Both the position numbers and the translations under genes were made by a program. Of a stretch of 64,000 bases of DNA, positions 57,266 to 64,000 are shown in pieces. Positions within the stretch are counted from its first letter, which is position 1. Each line of letters starts with the position of its first letter. The notes under the pieces were generated by a model that worked only from the letters and a program-made list of their open reading frames with translations, had not been told where the DNA came from and searched no databases. This DNA comes from PALSA-505 sp036267135 (GTDB lineage: Bacteria; Actinomycetota; Actinomycetes; Streptosporangiales; Streptosporangiaceae): contig DATAWQ010000054.1 of the NCBI GenBank assembly GCA_036267135.1, forward strand, positions 17,309-81,308, in the 5' to 3' direction.

Positions 57266-58167
57266 CGGCCGTCGCGGCCCGCCGGGACAGCCAGTCTGGC
57301 CGGGGCGGCCAGTCTGGCCGCTCTGGACGCCCGGATCGGGGCCAGCGCCTGTTGTGGTACCTGGTAGCCGGCGCCGTCATCAGCGCCGTATTCGTCATCC
57401 CGCTGGCCTGGGAGGTGTTCCGCTCGTTCCAGCCGGAGTCGGCGGTCAGCGCGCCGCTGACCGGCCAGAGCTTCAGCCACCTGACCCCGGCGAACTACCG
57501 GGCGCTGCTGAGCGGGCAGGACGACATCATCCGCAACGTCGTGAACAGCCTGATCACCGCCGTGCTCACCGCTGTCCTCACCGCCGTGGTGGCCACCCTG
57601 GCCGGCTATGGCTTCGGCCTGTTCAGGTTCCGCGGCGCGGGGGTCGTGTTCGGCATCGTGCTGCTGGCCTTCATGGTCCCGTTCCAGGCCGTGGTGACCC
57701 CGCTGTTCATCGAGCTGCACTTCCTGCACCTGCTGAACAGCCTGGTCGGGCTGGCCCTGTTCTACACCACGTTCAGCCTGCCCATCGGGGTGTACGTGAT
57801 GCGCAACAGCTTCCTGCAGGTGCCGACCGAACTGATCGACGCGGCCAGGGTGGACGGGGCCTCGGTCATGATGACGCTGGGCCGGGTGCTCCGCCCGCTG
57901 GTCATGCCGGGGATCGCCACCACCGCGCTGTACGCGTTCCTGTTCTCCTGGACCGAGCTGCTCGGGGCGCTCAGCTTCATGACCAACGACAGCCTGTTCA
58001 CCCTCCCGGTCGCGCTCAGCAACGTCGAGACCGGGACGTACGGTTCGGTCAACTACGGCCTGCTGCTGGCCGGCGCGGTGATCGCCATGATCCCGTGTGT
58101 CATCGTCTACGTCGCGCTGCAGCGGTTCTACGTGCGCGGGCTCGTGTCGGGCGCGCTGAAAGGCTGA
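57262..58167 (+). CDS. Sugar ABC transporter permease (MalG type)
   Basis: A 301-residue permease: a Gly/Ser/Arg-rich cytoplasmic N-terminus, then LVAGAVISAVFVIPLAWEVFRS and the EAA loop ELIDAARVDGASVMMTLGRVLRPLVMPG. Paired with 56288 to form the membrane channel. The stop overlaps the next start (TGATG at 58165-58169), which couples translation to the glycosidase. Confidence 0.94.
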   Translation: MTAVAARRDSQSGRGGQSGRSGRPDRGQRLLWYLVAGAVISAVFVIPLAWEVFRSFQPESAVSAPLTGQSFSHLTPANYRALLSGQDDIIRNVVNSLITAVLTAVLTAVVATLAGYGFGLFRFRGAGVVFGIVLLAFMVPFQAVVTPLFIELHFLHLLNSLVGLALFYTTFSLPIGVYVMRNSFLQVPTELIDAARVDGASVMMTLGRVLRPLVMPGIATTALYAFLFSWTELLGALSFMTNDSLFTLPVALSNVETGTYGSVNYGLLLAGAVIAMIPCVIVYVALQRFYVRGLVSGALKG

Positions 58168-60089
58168 TGAGGACATTGAGCAACGGACCTGTTGTCCCCG
58201 GCCCGGCCGGACGGGTGGCGCTGCGGCCGCTGCCCGGCAGTGGCATGCTCCTGCGCGACGGCTTCTGGGGCCGGTATCAGGCCCTCAACGGCGAGGCCAC
58301 GATCCCGCACGGGATGGCCATGCTGGAGGAGACCGGCAGCCTGGACAACCTGCGCATCGCCGCGGGCGTCACGACCGGCGAATACGCGATGCCGCTGTTC
58401 CGCGACTCCGACGTGTACAAGACGCTGGAGGCCATCGCCTGGCGGCGGCAGCAGCAGCACACCGACGCCGTGCAGGAGCGGTTCTTCGCCGAGGCCGTCG
58501 ACCTGCTGAAGGCGGCCCAGCAGCCCGACGGCTACCTGAACTCCTACGTGCAGGTGGTCGAGGGCGGCAAGCGGTTCACCAACCCGGCCATGGGCCACGA
58601 ACTGTACTGCCTCGGGCACCTGCTGCAGGCAGCCGTGGCCGACCTGCGCACCGGCGGCGACACCGGCGGGCTAGCCGGGGTGGGCGGCCGGTTCGCCGGG
58701 CTGATCGCCGAGCTGCTGCCCGGCCCGCTGGCCGGCTTCGTGCCCGGCCATCCGGAGATCGAGATGGCGCTGGTCGAGTTCGCCCGGGCCACCGGCCGGC
58801 CCGAGCTGACCGCCACCGCGGCCGACCTGATCGGCCGCCGCGGCCGGCCCACCCTGCACTGGCCGCAGCGGGGGCCCGGCACCAGACGCCCGCACTACCA
58901 GGACTCGTGTGATCCGGCCTACTTCCAGGACGACGTGCCGTTCGAGCAGGCGACCGAGATCCGCGGCCACGCGGTGCGCGCGCTCTATCTGCTGTCCGGC
59001 GCCACCGACGTGTACGTGGAGACCGGCGCCGACGGCCTGCTGCGGGCGGCGTTCGCCCAGTGGGACGACATGGTGTCCAGCAAGATGTACCTGACCGGCG
59101 GCACCGGCTCCCGGCACGACCGCGAGTCGTTCGGCGACCCGTACGAGCTGCCGCCGGACCGGGCCTACTGCGAGACCTGCGCCGCCATCGCGTCCATCAT
59201 GTGGAACTGGCGGATGCTGCTGGCCACCGGGCAGGCCAGGTTCGCCGCGCTGATGGAGCGCACGCTCTACAACGGGTTCCTGGCCGGTCTCGGCCTGGAC
59301 GGGACCTCGTTCTTCTACGTCAACGCGCTGCAGACCCGCTCCCCGAAACGGCGGCTGCCCTGGTACCAGTGCGCCTGCTGCCCGCCCAACGTGATGCGGC
59401 TGCTCGCCAGCCTGGGCCACTACATGGCCACGGCCACCGGCGCGGGCGTGCAGATCCACCAGTTCGCGTCGGGCACACTGCGGTCCGGCGACCTGGAGCT
59501 GGAACTGGCCACCGGCTACCCGTACGAGGGCGACCTGGTAGTGCGGGTGGCCGCCGCCCCGGACCGGGACACCGACCTGGCGGTCAGGCTGCCCGACTGG
59601 GCCGCGAACGCCACCGCCACGCTGAACAGCCGCGCCCAGCCCGCGGACCCGGCCGACGACCGCTACCTGCACTTCAACCGGACCTGGACGGCCGGGGACG
59701 AGCTGACCGTGAGCTTCCCGCTGACCCCGCGCACGATCCGCCCGCGTCCGCAGATCGACGCGGTACGTTCGTGCGTGGCCTTCGAGCGCGGCCCGCTGGT
59801 CTACTGCTTCGAGACCGCCGACCGCCCCGGCGGTAACACCAGCCTGGCCGGGATCAGCATCTCCCCCGGCGCCACCGCGTCACCACGCCCCGGCGTCACC
59901 GTCGGCGCCCACCAAGTCACCGCGCTCACCGTCCCCGGCGCGATCGGCCCGGCCCGCGAGACCGGCTGGCCCTACCTGGACACCCCAATCGCCGAAGTCG
60001 GCCCAACCGCCGAACTCACCGCCATCCCCTACTACGCCTGGGCCAACCGCACCCCCGGCGACATGCGCGTCTGGGTCCCCGAAGGCTAA
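58167..60089 (+). CDS. GH127 beta-L-arabinofuranosidase
   Basis: A 640-residue cytoplasmic glycosidase (no signal peptide). GH127 marks: LRDGFWGRYQALN, EYAMPLFRDSDVYKTLEAIAW, and the zinc/catalytic set E336 and C338 (AYCETCAA) plus C404 and C405 (QCACCPPN), which line up with E338, C340, C417 and C418 of the Bifidobacterium HypBA1 enzyme. There the first Cys of the CC pair is the nucleophile. It releases L-arabinose from imported beta-arabinofuranosides. It is the last gene before a terminator. The araDA genes at the start of the window would consume the product. Confidence 0.95.
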   Translation: MRTLSNGPVVPGPAGRVALRPLPGSGMLLRDGFWGRYQALNGEATIPHGMAMLEETGSLDNLRIAAGVTTGEYAMPLFRDSDVYKTLEAIAWRRQQQHTDAVQERFFAEAVDLLKAAQQPDGYLNSYVQVVEGGKRFTNPAMGHELYCLGHLLQAAVADLRTGGDTGGLAGVGGRFAGLIAELLPGPLAGFVPGHPEIEMALVEFARATGRPELTATAADLIGRRGRPTLHWPQRGPGTRRPHYQDSCDPAYFQDDVPFEQATEIRGHAVRALYLLSGATDVYVETGADGLLRAAFAQWDDMVSSKMYLTGGTGSRHDRESFGDPYELPPDRAYCETCAAIASIMWNWRMLLATGQARFAALMERTLYNGFLAGLGLDGTSFFYVNALQTRSPKRRLPWYQCACCPPNVMRLLASLGHYMATATGAGVQIHQFASGTLRSGDLELELATGYPYEGDLVVRVAAAPDRDTDLAVRLPDWAANATATLNSRAQPADPADDRYLHFNRTWTAGDELTVSFPLTPRTIRPRPQIDAVRSCVAFERGPLVYCFETADRPGGNTSLAGISISPGATASPRPGVTVGAHQVTALTVPGAIGPARETGWPYLDTPIAEVGPTAELTAIPYYAWANRTPGDMRVWVPEG

Positions 60090-60119
60090 GGGCCCCGGAG
60101 AGGATTCTCCGGGGCCCTT
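60088..60119 (+). terminator. Terminator hairpin of the GH127 operon
   Basis: AAGGGCCCCGGAGA-GGAT-TCTCCGGGGCCCTT: perfect 14-bp arms with a tetraloop, beginning inside the TAA stop codon. Also terminates the convergent hydrolase gene. Confidence 0.9.
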
Positions 60120-60135
60120 GCCTTGCGGGTGGGGG

Positions 60136-61536
60136 TTATGGGCGGTTGGCGGGGCGGAGGTAGGGGGCTGGGGTGAAGGCGGTGAAGGCCGGGTCGGCGG
60201 CGGTGCCGCCGAGCTCGTTGTACGTCGGGCCTAGGGCGGTGGCCTGGGCGTTCAGCGCGGTTGGGGTGAGAGCGGCGTTGTTCCACTTGCCGGTGTTCAC
60301 GCGGTGCACGAGCGCCTTGGCCAGGGTGATGTTCTCGGCCGCGGTGAACGCGCAGTGACCGGCGCGGTCCACGAACACCTGCCGCAGCAGGGCCGAGTCG
60401 CCCTGGGCGGTCACGCGCGCGTTGAAGGCCTGCTCGTTCTCGGGCACGACCAGTCCGTCACCGACGGTGTGCATGCTGAGCACCGGGATGTTCAGCTTGC
60501 CGGTGTAGGTGATGTTCTGGTTCAGGTACTTCACGGCGGCCGGGTCGGCGGAGATCCGGGTGGCGTGGTTGAGCGTGTTCAGGTCCTTCCACAGGTTCAG
60601 CCCGGCCTTGCGGTACAGCGCCAGCACCTCGTTCAGGTCGGCTGACTTCAGCAGATCCTGGAAGTAGTTGACGTTGGTGTTCCAGGACGGGTTCCCGCCG
60701 GCCAACTGCTCCACCTGGGCGCGCAGGTCGAAGGCGAAGGGGAAGGTGACCTGGCTGCCCCACTCGAATTGGTTCTGCTCCTGGGCCGCGTAGTCGGTCG
60801 GCGAAGGCTCGGGCGACAGCGGGGTGAACCAGCCGGGTGTGTCGGCCAGCGCGGAGGTGAGGGCCAGCCGGGCCCGCCCACGCGCGGACTTCTGCGCCTT
60901 GGCCGCGGCCGTCTCGGCAGAGACGAAGTTGGCGCCCGGGTTGGTGATGTTGACCACCTGCACGGACGGGTCGATGAGCTGCTGGAACGCGAACTCAGAG
61001 TCCAGGGCGGTGTTCCAGGTGGCCACCGCGCCGGACAGCACGCCACACATGGGGGCGGCGGCGGTGAACAGGCCCGGATAGCGCTGGATCAGCCCGGCAG
61101 TGATCATGCCGCCGAGGGACTGACCCCAGGCAAACGTCCGGGTCGGCGCGCCCACCAGCGAGCCGAACACCTGGAGGGTGTGCCGCTGGTCGGGCAGCGC
61201 CGAGGCGACGGCCCAGCCGGTGCCCGCGTAGGACGAGCCGGCCAGCGCGTAGTGGTGGCTGAGCATCCAGCTGGCGGTGACCGAGTCGGGGGCGTCGGCG
61301 GCCGGGTTGGACGTCCCCGGCACCACGTACCCGTGGCTGAAGAGGAACAGCGACCCATTCCACTTGGCCGGGACCTGGATCAGGTAGGTCGCGCCGTCTT
61401 TGAAGGTTCCCGTATAAGTCTTGGGGCCCGCGGCGGCGGTACCGGCCGATGCGGGCAGCGCCGCGCTCAACCCGCCCGCGAGAACCGCGGCGGGAAGCAG
61501 CAGGCGCAAAATTCGGTTGATCCGATGCACGATCAC
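60136..61536 (-). CDS. Secreted alpha/beta hydrolase, tannase-like
   Basis: A 466-residue exported hydrolase. The signal peptide is about 1-31 (LLLPAAVLAGGLSAALPASA). An alpha/beta hydrolase domain follows with nucleophile elbow GQSLGG, a late acid in MHTVGDGLV and the His in DRAGHCAF. A long helical insert (about 210-330) resembles the lid of DUF6351/tannase-like esterases. Substrate unknown; an extracellular esterase or lactonase is likely. GTG 61536 is the chosen start. Convergent with the GH127 operon. Confidence 0.85.
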   Translation of the reverse strand: MIVHRINRILRLLLPAAVLAGGLSAALPASAGTAAAGPKTYTGTFKDGATYLIQVPAKWNGSLFLFSHGYVVPGTSNPAADAPDSVTASWMLSHHYALAGSSYAGTGWAVASALPDQRHTLQVFGSLVGAPTRTFAWGQSLGGMITAGLIQRYPGLFTAAAPMCGVLSGAVATWNTALDSEFAFQQLIDPSVQVVNITNPGANFVSAETAAAKAQKSARGRARLALTSALADTPGWFTPLSPEPSPTDYAAQEQNQFEWGSQVTFPFAFDLRAQVEQLAGGNPSWNTNVNYFQDLLKSADLNEVLALYRKAGLNLWKDLNTLNHATRISADPAAVKYLNQNITYTGKLNIPVLSMHTVGDGLVVPENEQAFNARVTAQGDSALLRQVFVDRAGHCAFTAAENITLAKALVHRVNTGKWNNAALTPTALNAQATALGPTYNELGGTAADPAFTAFTPAPYLRPANRP

Positions 61537-61662
61537 ACTCCAGGCTCGGCGAAGGTCCGCGCGGGGTTGAGCTGGACTTTAGACCCTTGTGGGGGGATTT
61601 GTGGAGACCTTGAGTTAACCGGGGTGTCAGCTGACGTTTGCAATCTTCGTAATGAACGGACG

Positions 61663-62481
61663 ATGGTGCCAGAACTGCTCAGTGCCGACGAGCTCGCGGC
61701 GGCCTGCGAAGACGACTCGGTGTGCCTGTGGGCGGCGCAAGGGCTGACCCCCGAGTGGGGAGGCCGGGCCTGGGCCGGCGGGCGCGCCGTCGTGGTGGCC
61801 TGCCCGAACCTCTCCGGCCGGGACCGGGTGGTGGTGTGGGGCGAACCCGAGCACGCCGCCCGGCTTATGGCCGATGTGCTGCCCGAACTAGGCCCGTCCT
61901 ACCGGCTGCTCGGTCACGGTGACCTGGTGGCCGAACTGACCGGCCGGCGGGCGGAGTGGCAGGCCTCGGCACCGTTCGGGTGGATGAGCACGCCGGCGAA
62001 CCGGCCGCCCGGCCACCCAGCCGTAGCCACCGATGGCGAGGGGCCGGAACCGGTCCGATGGCTGGGGAGCGACGACATGCCCGAGGTCAACGCGCTGCTT
62101 GACCGGGCGTTTCCCGACTCGCACGCGCGTCCTGGTGTGCCCGGGGTGCGGCGGTGGGCGGGCATCGACGGCCAGACGGAGGGGGAAGGCCAGGCGGAGG
62201 GGGAAGGCGAGACGGGCGGGACCTTGGTGGCGGCAGCGGCGGACGCGTGGAGCGCCCCGGCGATGGGCTTTATGTCGGGGGTCGCGGTGGACGGGGAGAG
62301 CCGGGGGCGCGGGCTCGGCGGGCGGGTGTGCGCGTTCGTGATGGCCGACCTGGTCGCCAGGCACGGCCGGGTCGCCCTCATGGTGCACGGGTGGAACGAT
62401 CAGGCCATCCGGCTGTACCAGCGGCTGGGCCTGGTGTATCAGCCGATCAGGGCGGCCTGGGCCGGCCCGGCGCGGAACTGA
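61663..62481 (+). CDS. GNAT-family acetyltransferase with long N-terminal region
   Basis: A 272-residue protein. The C-terminal ~140 residues hold the GNAT fold: VRWLGSDDMPEVNALLDRAFP, MGFMSGVAVDGESRGRGLGGRVCAFVMADLV (acetyl-CoA loop RGRGLG) and WNDQAIRLYQRLGLVYQP. The N-terminal ~120 residues (VVVACPNLSGRDRVVVWG, LPELGPSYRLLG) may be a degenerate GNAT copy or substrate domain. A TEGEGQAEGEGE repeat sits in the linker. ATG 61663 has no strong RBS; other starts are possible. Confidence 0.8.
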   Translation: MVPELLSADELAAACEDDSVCLWAAQGLTPEWGGRAWAGGRAVVVACPNLSGRDRVVVWGEPEHAARLMADVLPELGPSYRLLGHGDLVAELTGRRAEWQASAPFGWMSTPANRPPGHPAVATDGEGPEPVRWLGSDDMPEVNALLDRAFPDSHARPGVPGVRRWAGIDGQTEGEGQAEGEGETGGTLVAAAADAWSAPAMGFMSGVAVDGESRGRGLGGRVCAFVMADLVARHGRVALMVHGWNDQAIRLYQRLGLVYQPIRAAWAGPARN

Positions 62482-62665
62482 TCCGGCCGGACCGGGCGCA
62501 AGTCAGGCGAGCAAGAAGCGGACGAATTGGCATCTAGCGTGCGCCTGTATGTTACGCCATAATACACATCGTCCCCGATTAGTAATTTTTATTCATCTCT
62601 CTGGCACCTCTGCCATTGCGGAGAGCAGCCGATCTTGTCGTGCGCGTAACGGAGGGATTTTCGGC
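62482..62665 (+). promoter_or_regulatory. Low-GC leader before the last gene
   Basis: A marked AT-rich stretch (62545-62620: GTTACGCCATAATACAC, then AGTAATTTTTATTCATC) in otherwise 70% GC DNA. CATAAT and TTTTTATT are the best -10 candidates. RBS GGAGGG lies about 10 bp before the ATG at 62666. Confidence 0.5.
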
Positions 62666-64000
62666 ATGAAGAGATTAATTCGATCGTGGATTTTGCCTGG
62701 TGCGGTGCTGACCGCCGTGGTGGGCGCCAGCCCTGCGGCCGCCTCGCTCGGCGGCGCGGGTGCCCCGGCCGGCGTCGCGGGTTCCTCGGCCGGCGCCACG
62801 GGGGCCGCGTCGGCGCACCCGGCCGTGAAGGTGTGCGGGGCGGGCGCGGCGGTGGTGCGGCCCCGCAGCATGATCTTGACCTGTGCCGACGACGGCGAAC
62901 TGGCCGGGCGGCTGAGCTGGACGAGCTGGTCTCGGGCAGAGGCGAGCGCGACGGGAATCGTCAGCTGGCGGGCCTGCCGCGCGCTGTGCGCGGACAGCAA
63001 GCGCTGGGACAGCACCAGCGCGGACTACACGTTGACCGATCCGGTGCGGGTCGCGGGCCAGGGATGGCTGTTCACCCGGCTCGAACTGCACGTGACCGGG
63101 ACCACGCCGCACGGGTTCATGCGCAATCTGGCCTTCGACGAGGCGCCGGCGACGATTTCCCCTCCGCGCCAGGACCTGCGCACGCGCCAGGATCTCCCGC
63201 CGGCGGCGCCGAGCGGGACGCTCGGCTACGCGGCGATCGAGGGGTACTGGCTCTACGCCGGCGGGCCGGACGGCAGCGCGGGCGGCTACAACGACGCCCA
63301 GGTCGCGGCCGCGATCACCGGCGCGGAGAGCTCGTTCCTGCCCGGCATCATCCAGCCGGACGTGGACTACTGCGGGGCCGGCGCGGACCGGGCCGGCTGG
63401 GGCTTGTGGCAGATCACCTGCGGGAACTCGGTGCCGCAGTACGGCACCGACTTCCAGATCCTGGACCCGTGGAACAACGCCGAAGAGGCCGTATACAAGT
63501 GCGACCAGGACGTGGCGGCCGGGTTCAACTGCTTCGACCCCTGGTCTACCTACGCCTCGGGCGCCTACGAGCAGTACCTGCAGCACACCGACGCGGACAT
63601 GTCGATCACCGACCCGGGCGAGTACGTGCAGGTCAACTCGACTCCATCGGGGACGCCGTCGTCACCGCCCGCGGACCCGGGCAGCACTTACGGGCCGCCG
63701 ATGCCTAACGCGGCCACCTCCTACGTGTTCTGGAAGGGCACCGGCCCCGGGGACGACCTGTGGGAGGCGCAAGGTTCGTCCAACGCGGCGCTGAGCGGGC
63801 CGACCGACCAAGGCATGGGCGCGCTGAACTCGGCCCCGGCCGCGGGCGTGAACAGCAAGGGCTACACGTACGTGTACTGGGAGGGCAACGCGCCGCAGGA
63901 TGACCTGTGGGAGGCGTACTGGAACGGGTCGAAGTGGGTCGGCCCCTTCAACCGGGGGATGGGGCCGCTGGGGTCGGCGCCGGCGGTGGCGGTCAGTCCT
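62666..64000 (+). CDS. Secreted lysozyme-fold protein with lectin-like propeller repeats (partial)
   Basis: Frame open from ATG 62666 to the window end; at least 445 residues. Signal peptide MKRLIRSWILPGAVLTAVV. An unassigned domain with several Cys follows. Residues about 210-300 resemble a lytic transglycosylase/lysozyme fold: ITGAESSFLPG with the likely catalytic E221, CGAGADRAGWGLWQITCG and NAEEAVYKCDQD. After a Pro/Ser linker, repeats of about 45 residues start (YVFWKGTGPGDDLWEAQG, YVYWEGNAPQDDLWEAYWNG), as in fucose-lectin-type beta-propellers. The protein probably binds and cleaves cell-wall glycans. The C-terminus is beyond the window. Confidence 0.85.
   Translation, partial: MKRLIRSWILPGAVLTAVVGASPAAASLGGAGAPAGVAGSSAGATGAASAHPAVKVCGAGAAVVRPRSMILTCADDGELAGRLSWTSWSRAEASATGIVSWRACRALCADSKRWDSTSADYTLTDPVRVAGQGWLFTRLELHVTGTTPHGFMRNLAFDEAPATISPPRQDLRTRQDLPPAAPSGTLGYAAIEGYWLYAGGPDGSAGGYNDAQVAAAITGAESSFLPGIIQPDVDYCGAGADRAGWGLWQITCGNSVPQYGTDFQILDPWNNAEEAVYKCDQDVAAGFNCFDPWSTYASGAYEQYLQHTDADMSITDPGEYVQVNSTPSGTPSSPPADPGSTYGPPMPNAATSYVFWKGTGPGDDLWEAQGSSNAALSGPTDQGMGALNSAPAAGVNSKGYTYVYWEGNAPQDDLWEAYWNGSKWVGPFNRGMGPLGSAPAVAVSP

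Noticed and set aside
57354..58166. Upstream extension of the GH127 ORF
   Set aside because: It overlaps the MalG gene in another frame; the start at 58167 is set by the TGATG junction and family alignment.
1..64000. tRNA, rRNA, riboswitch, prophage or conjugative element
   Set aside because: None recognised on reading both strands; no cloverleaf-like segments with CCA or GTTCRANNC boxes were noticed. A covariance search would be needed to exclude small RNAs.

Overview
The window is very GC-rich (about 70%) actinobacterial DNA. The gene content says the same: a WhiB7-type regulator, a full-length Lhr helicase, the DUF3349/membrane protein/PiT trio known from mycobacteria, a DrrAB-type ABC exporter, DegS/NarL-type two-component pairs and a mycothiol-type (TIGR03086) protein. 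Three large secreted acid- or subtilisin-type peptidases plus secreted glycosidases suggest a saprophytic, perhaps acid-tolerant soil actinomycete (Streptosporangiales-like). That placement is inference. I saw no tRNA, rRNA, CRISPR array, intact transposon or phage.

Layout. 0-3 kb: end of an L-arabinose operon (araD C-terminus, araA-like isomerase) and an ArsP/DUF318 permease. 3-10 kb: membrane protein, two-component system, Lhr. 10-16 kb: regulator/MFS/small-ORF operon, DrrAB-type exporter, TetR with a LURP-one-related protein. 16-20.4 kb: RDD protein, PanB, a LAL-type ATPase without its DNA-binding end, a small conserved protein and WhiB7 behind a leader ORF. 20.4-26 kb: secreted GH3 beta-glucosidase and S53 peptidase. 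26-30 kb: phosphate transporter trio with a three-unit PHO-like box, pentapeptide protein, glyoxalase-fold protein, AraC regulator. 30-42 kb: secreted seven-repeat propeller protein, TrmB/LuxR regulator divergent from a propeller-sedolisin fusion, ECF sigma factor with its partner, and a large subtilase lacking the usual His motif. 42-46 kb: a gene graveyard (propeller gene with a glyoxalase fragment inside it, ISL3 fragment fused to a broken phosphotransferase, two methyltransferase pieces). 46-54 kb: S51-like/CysRS-tail protein, second two-component system, DHA2 transporter, hemerythrin, GNAT, broken LLM gene, OsmC, and TetR divergent from a reductase across a nested operator. 54-60 kb: complete LacI/ABC/GH127 operon for beta-L-arabinofuranosides. 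60-64 kb: secreted hydrolase, GNAT, and a secreted lysozyme-fold/lectin-propeller protein running off the end.

Working together. The GH127 operon releases L-arabinose, and the araDA genes at the left edge are its catabolic route; their joint control is inference. The GH3 enzyme, S53/S8 peptidases and propeller proteins form an extracellular polymer-degrading set. The most unusual observations are a dispersed repeat family built on TGAACGG (including a copy inside lhr), the perfectly nested TetR operator at 53067-53117, the propeller-sedolisin fusion with palindromes at its divergent promoter, the two small leader ORFs, and the layered gene decay at 42-46 kb.
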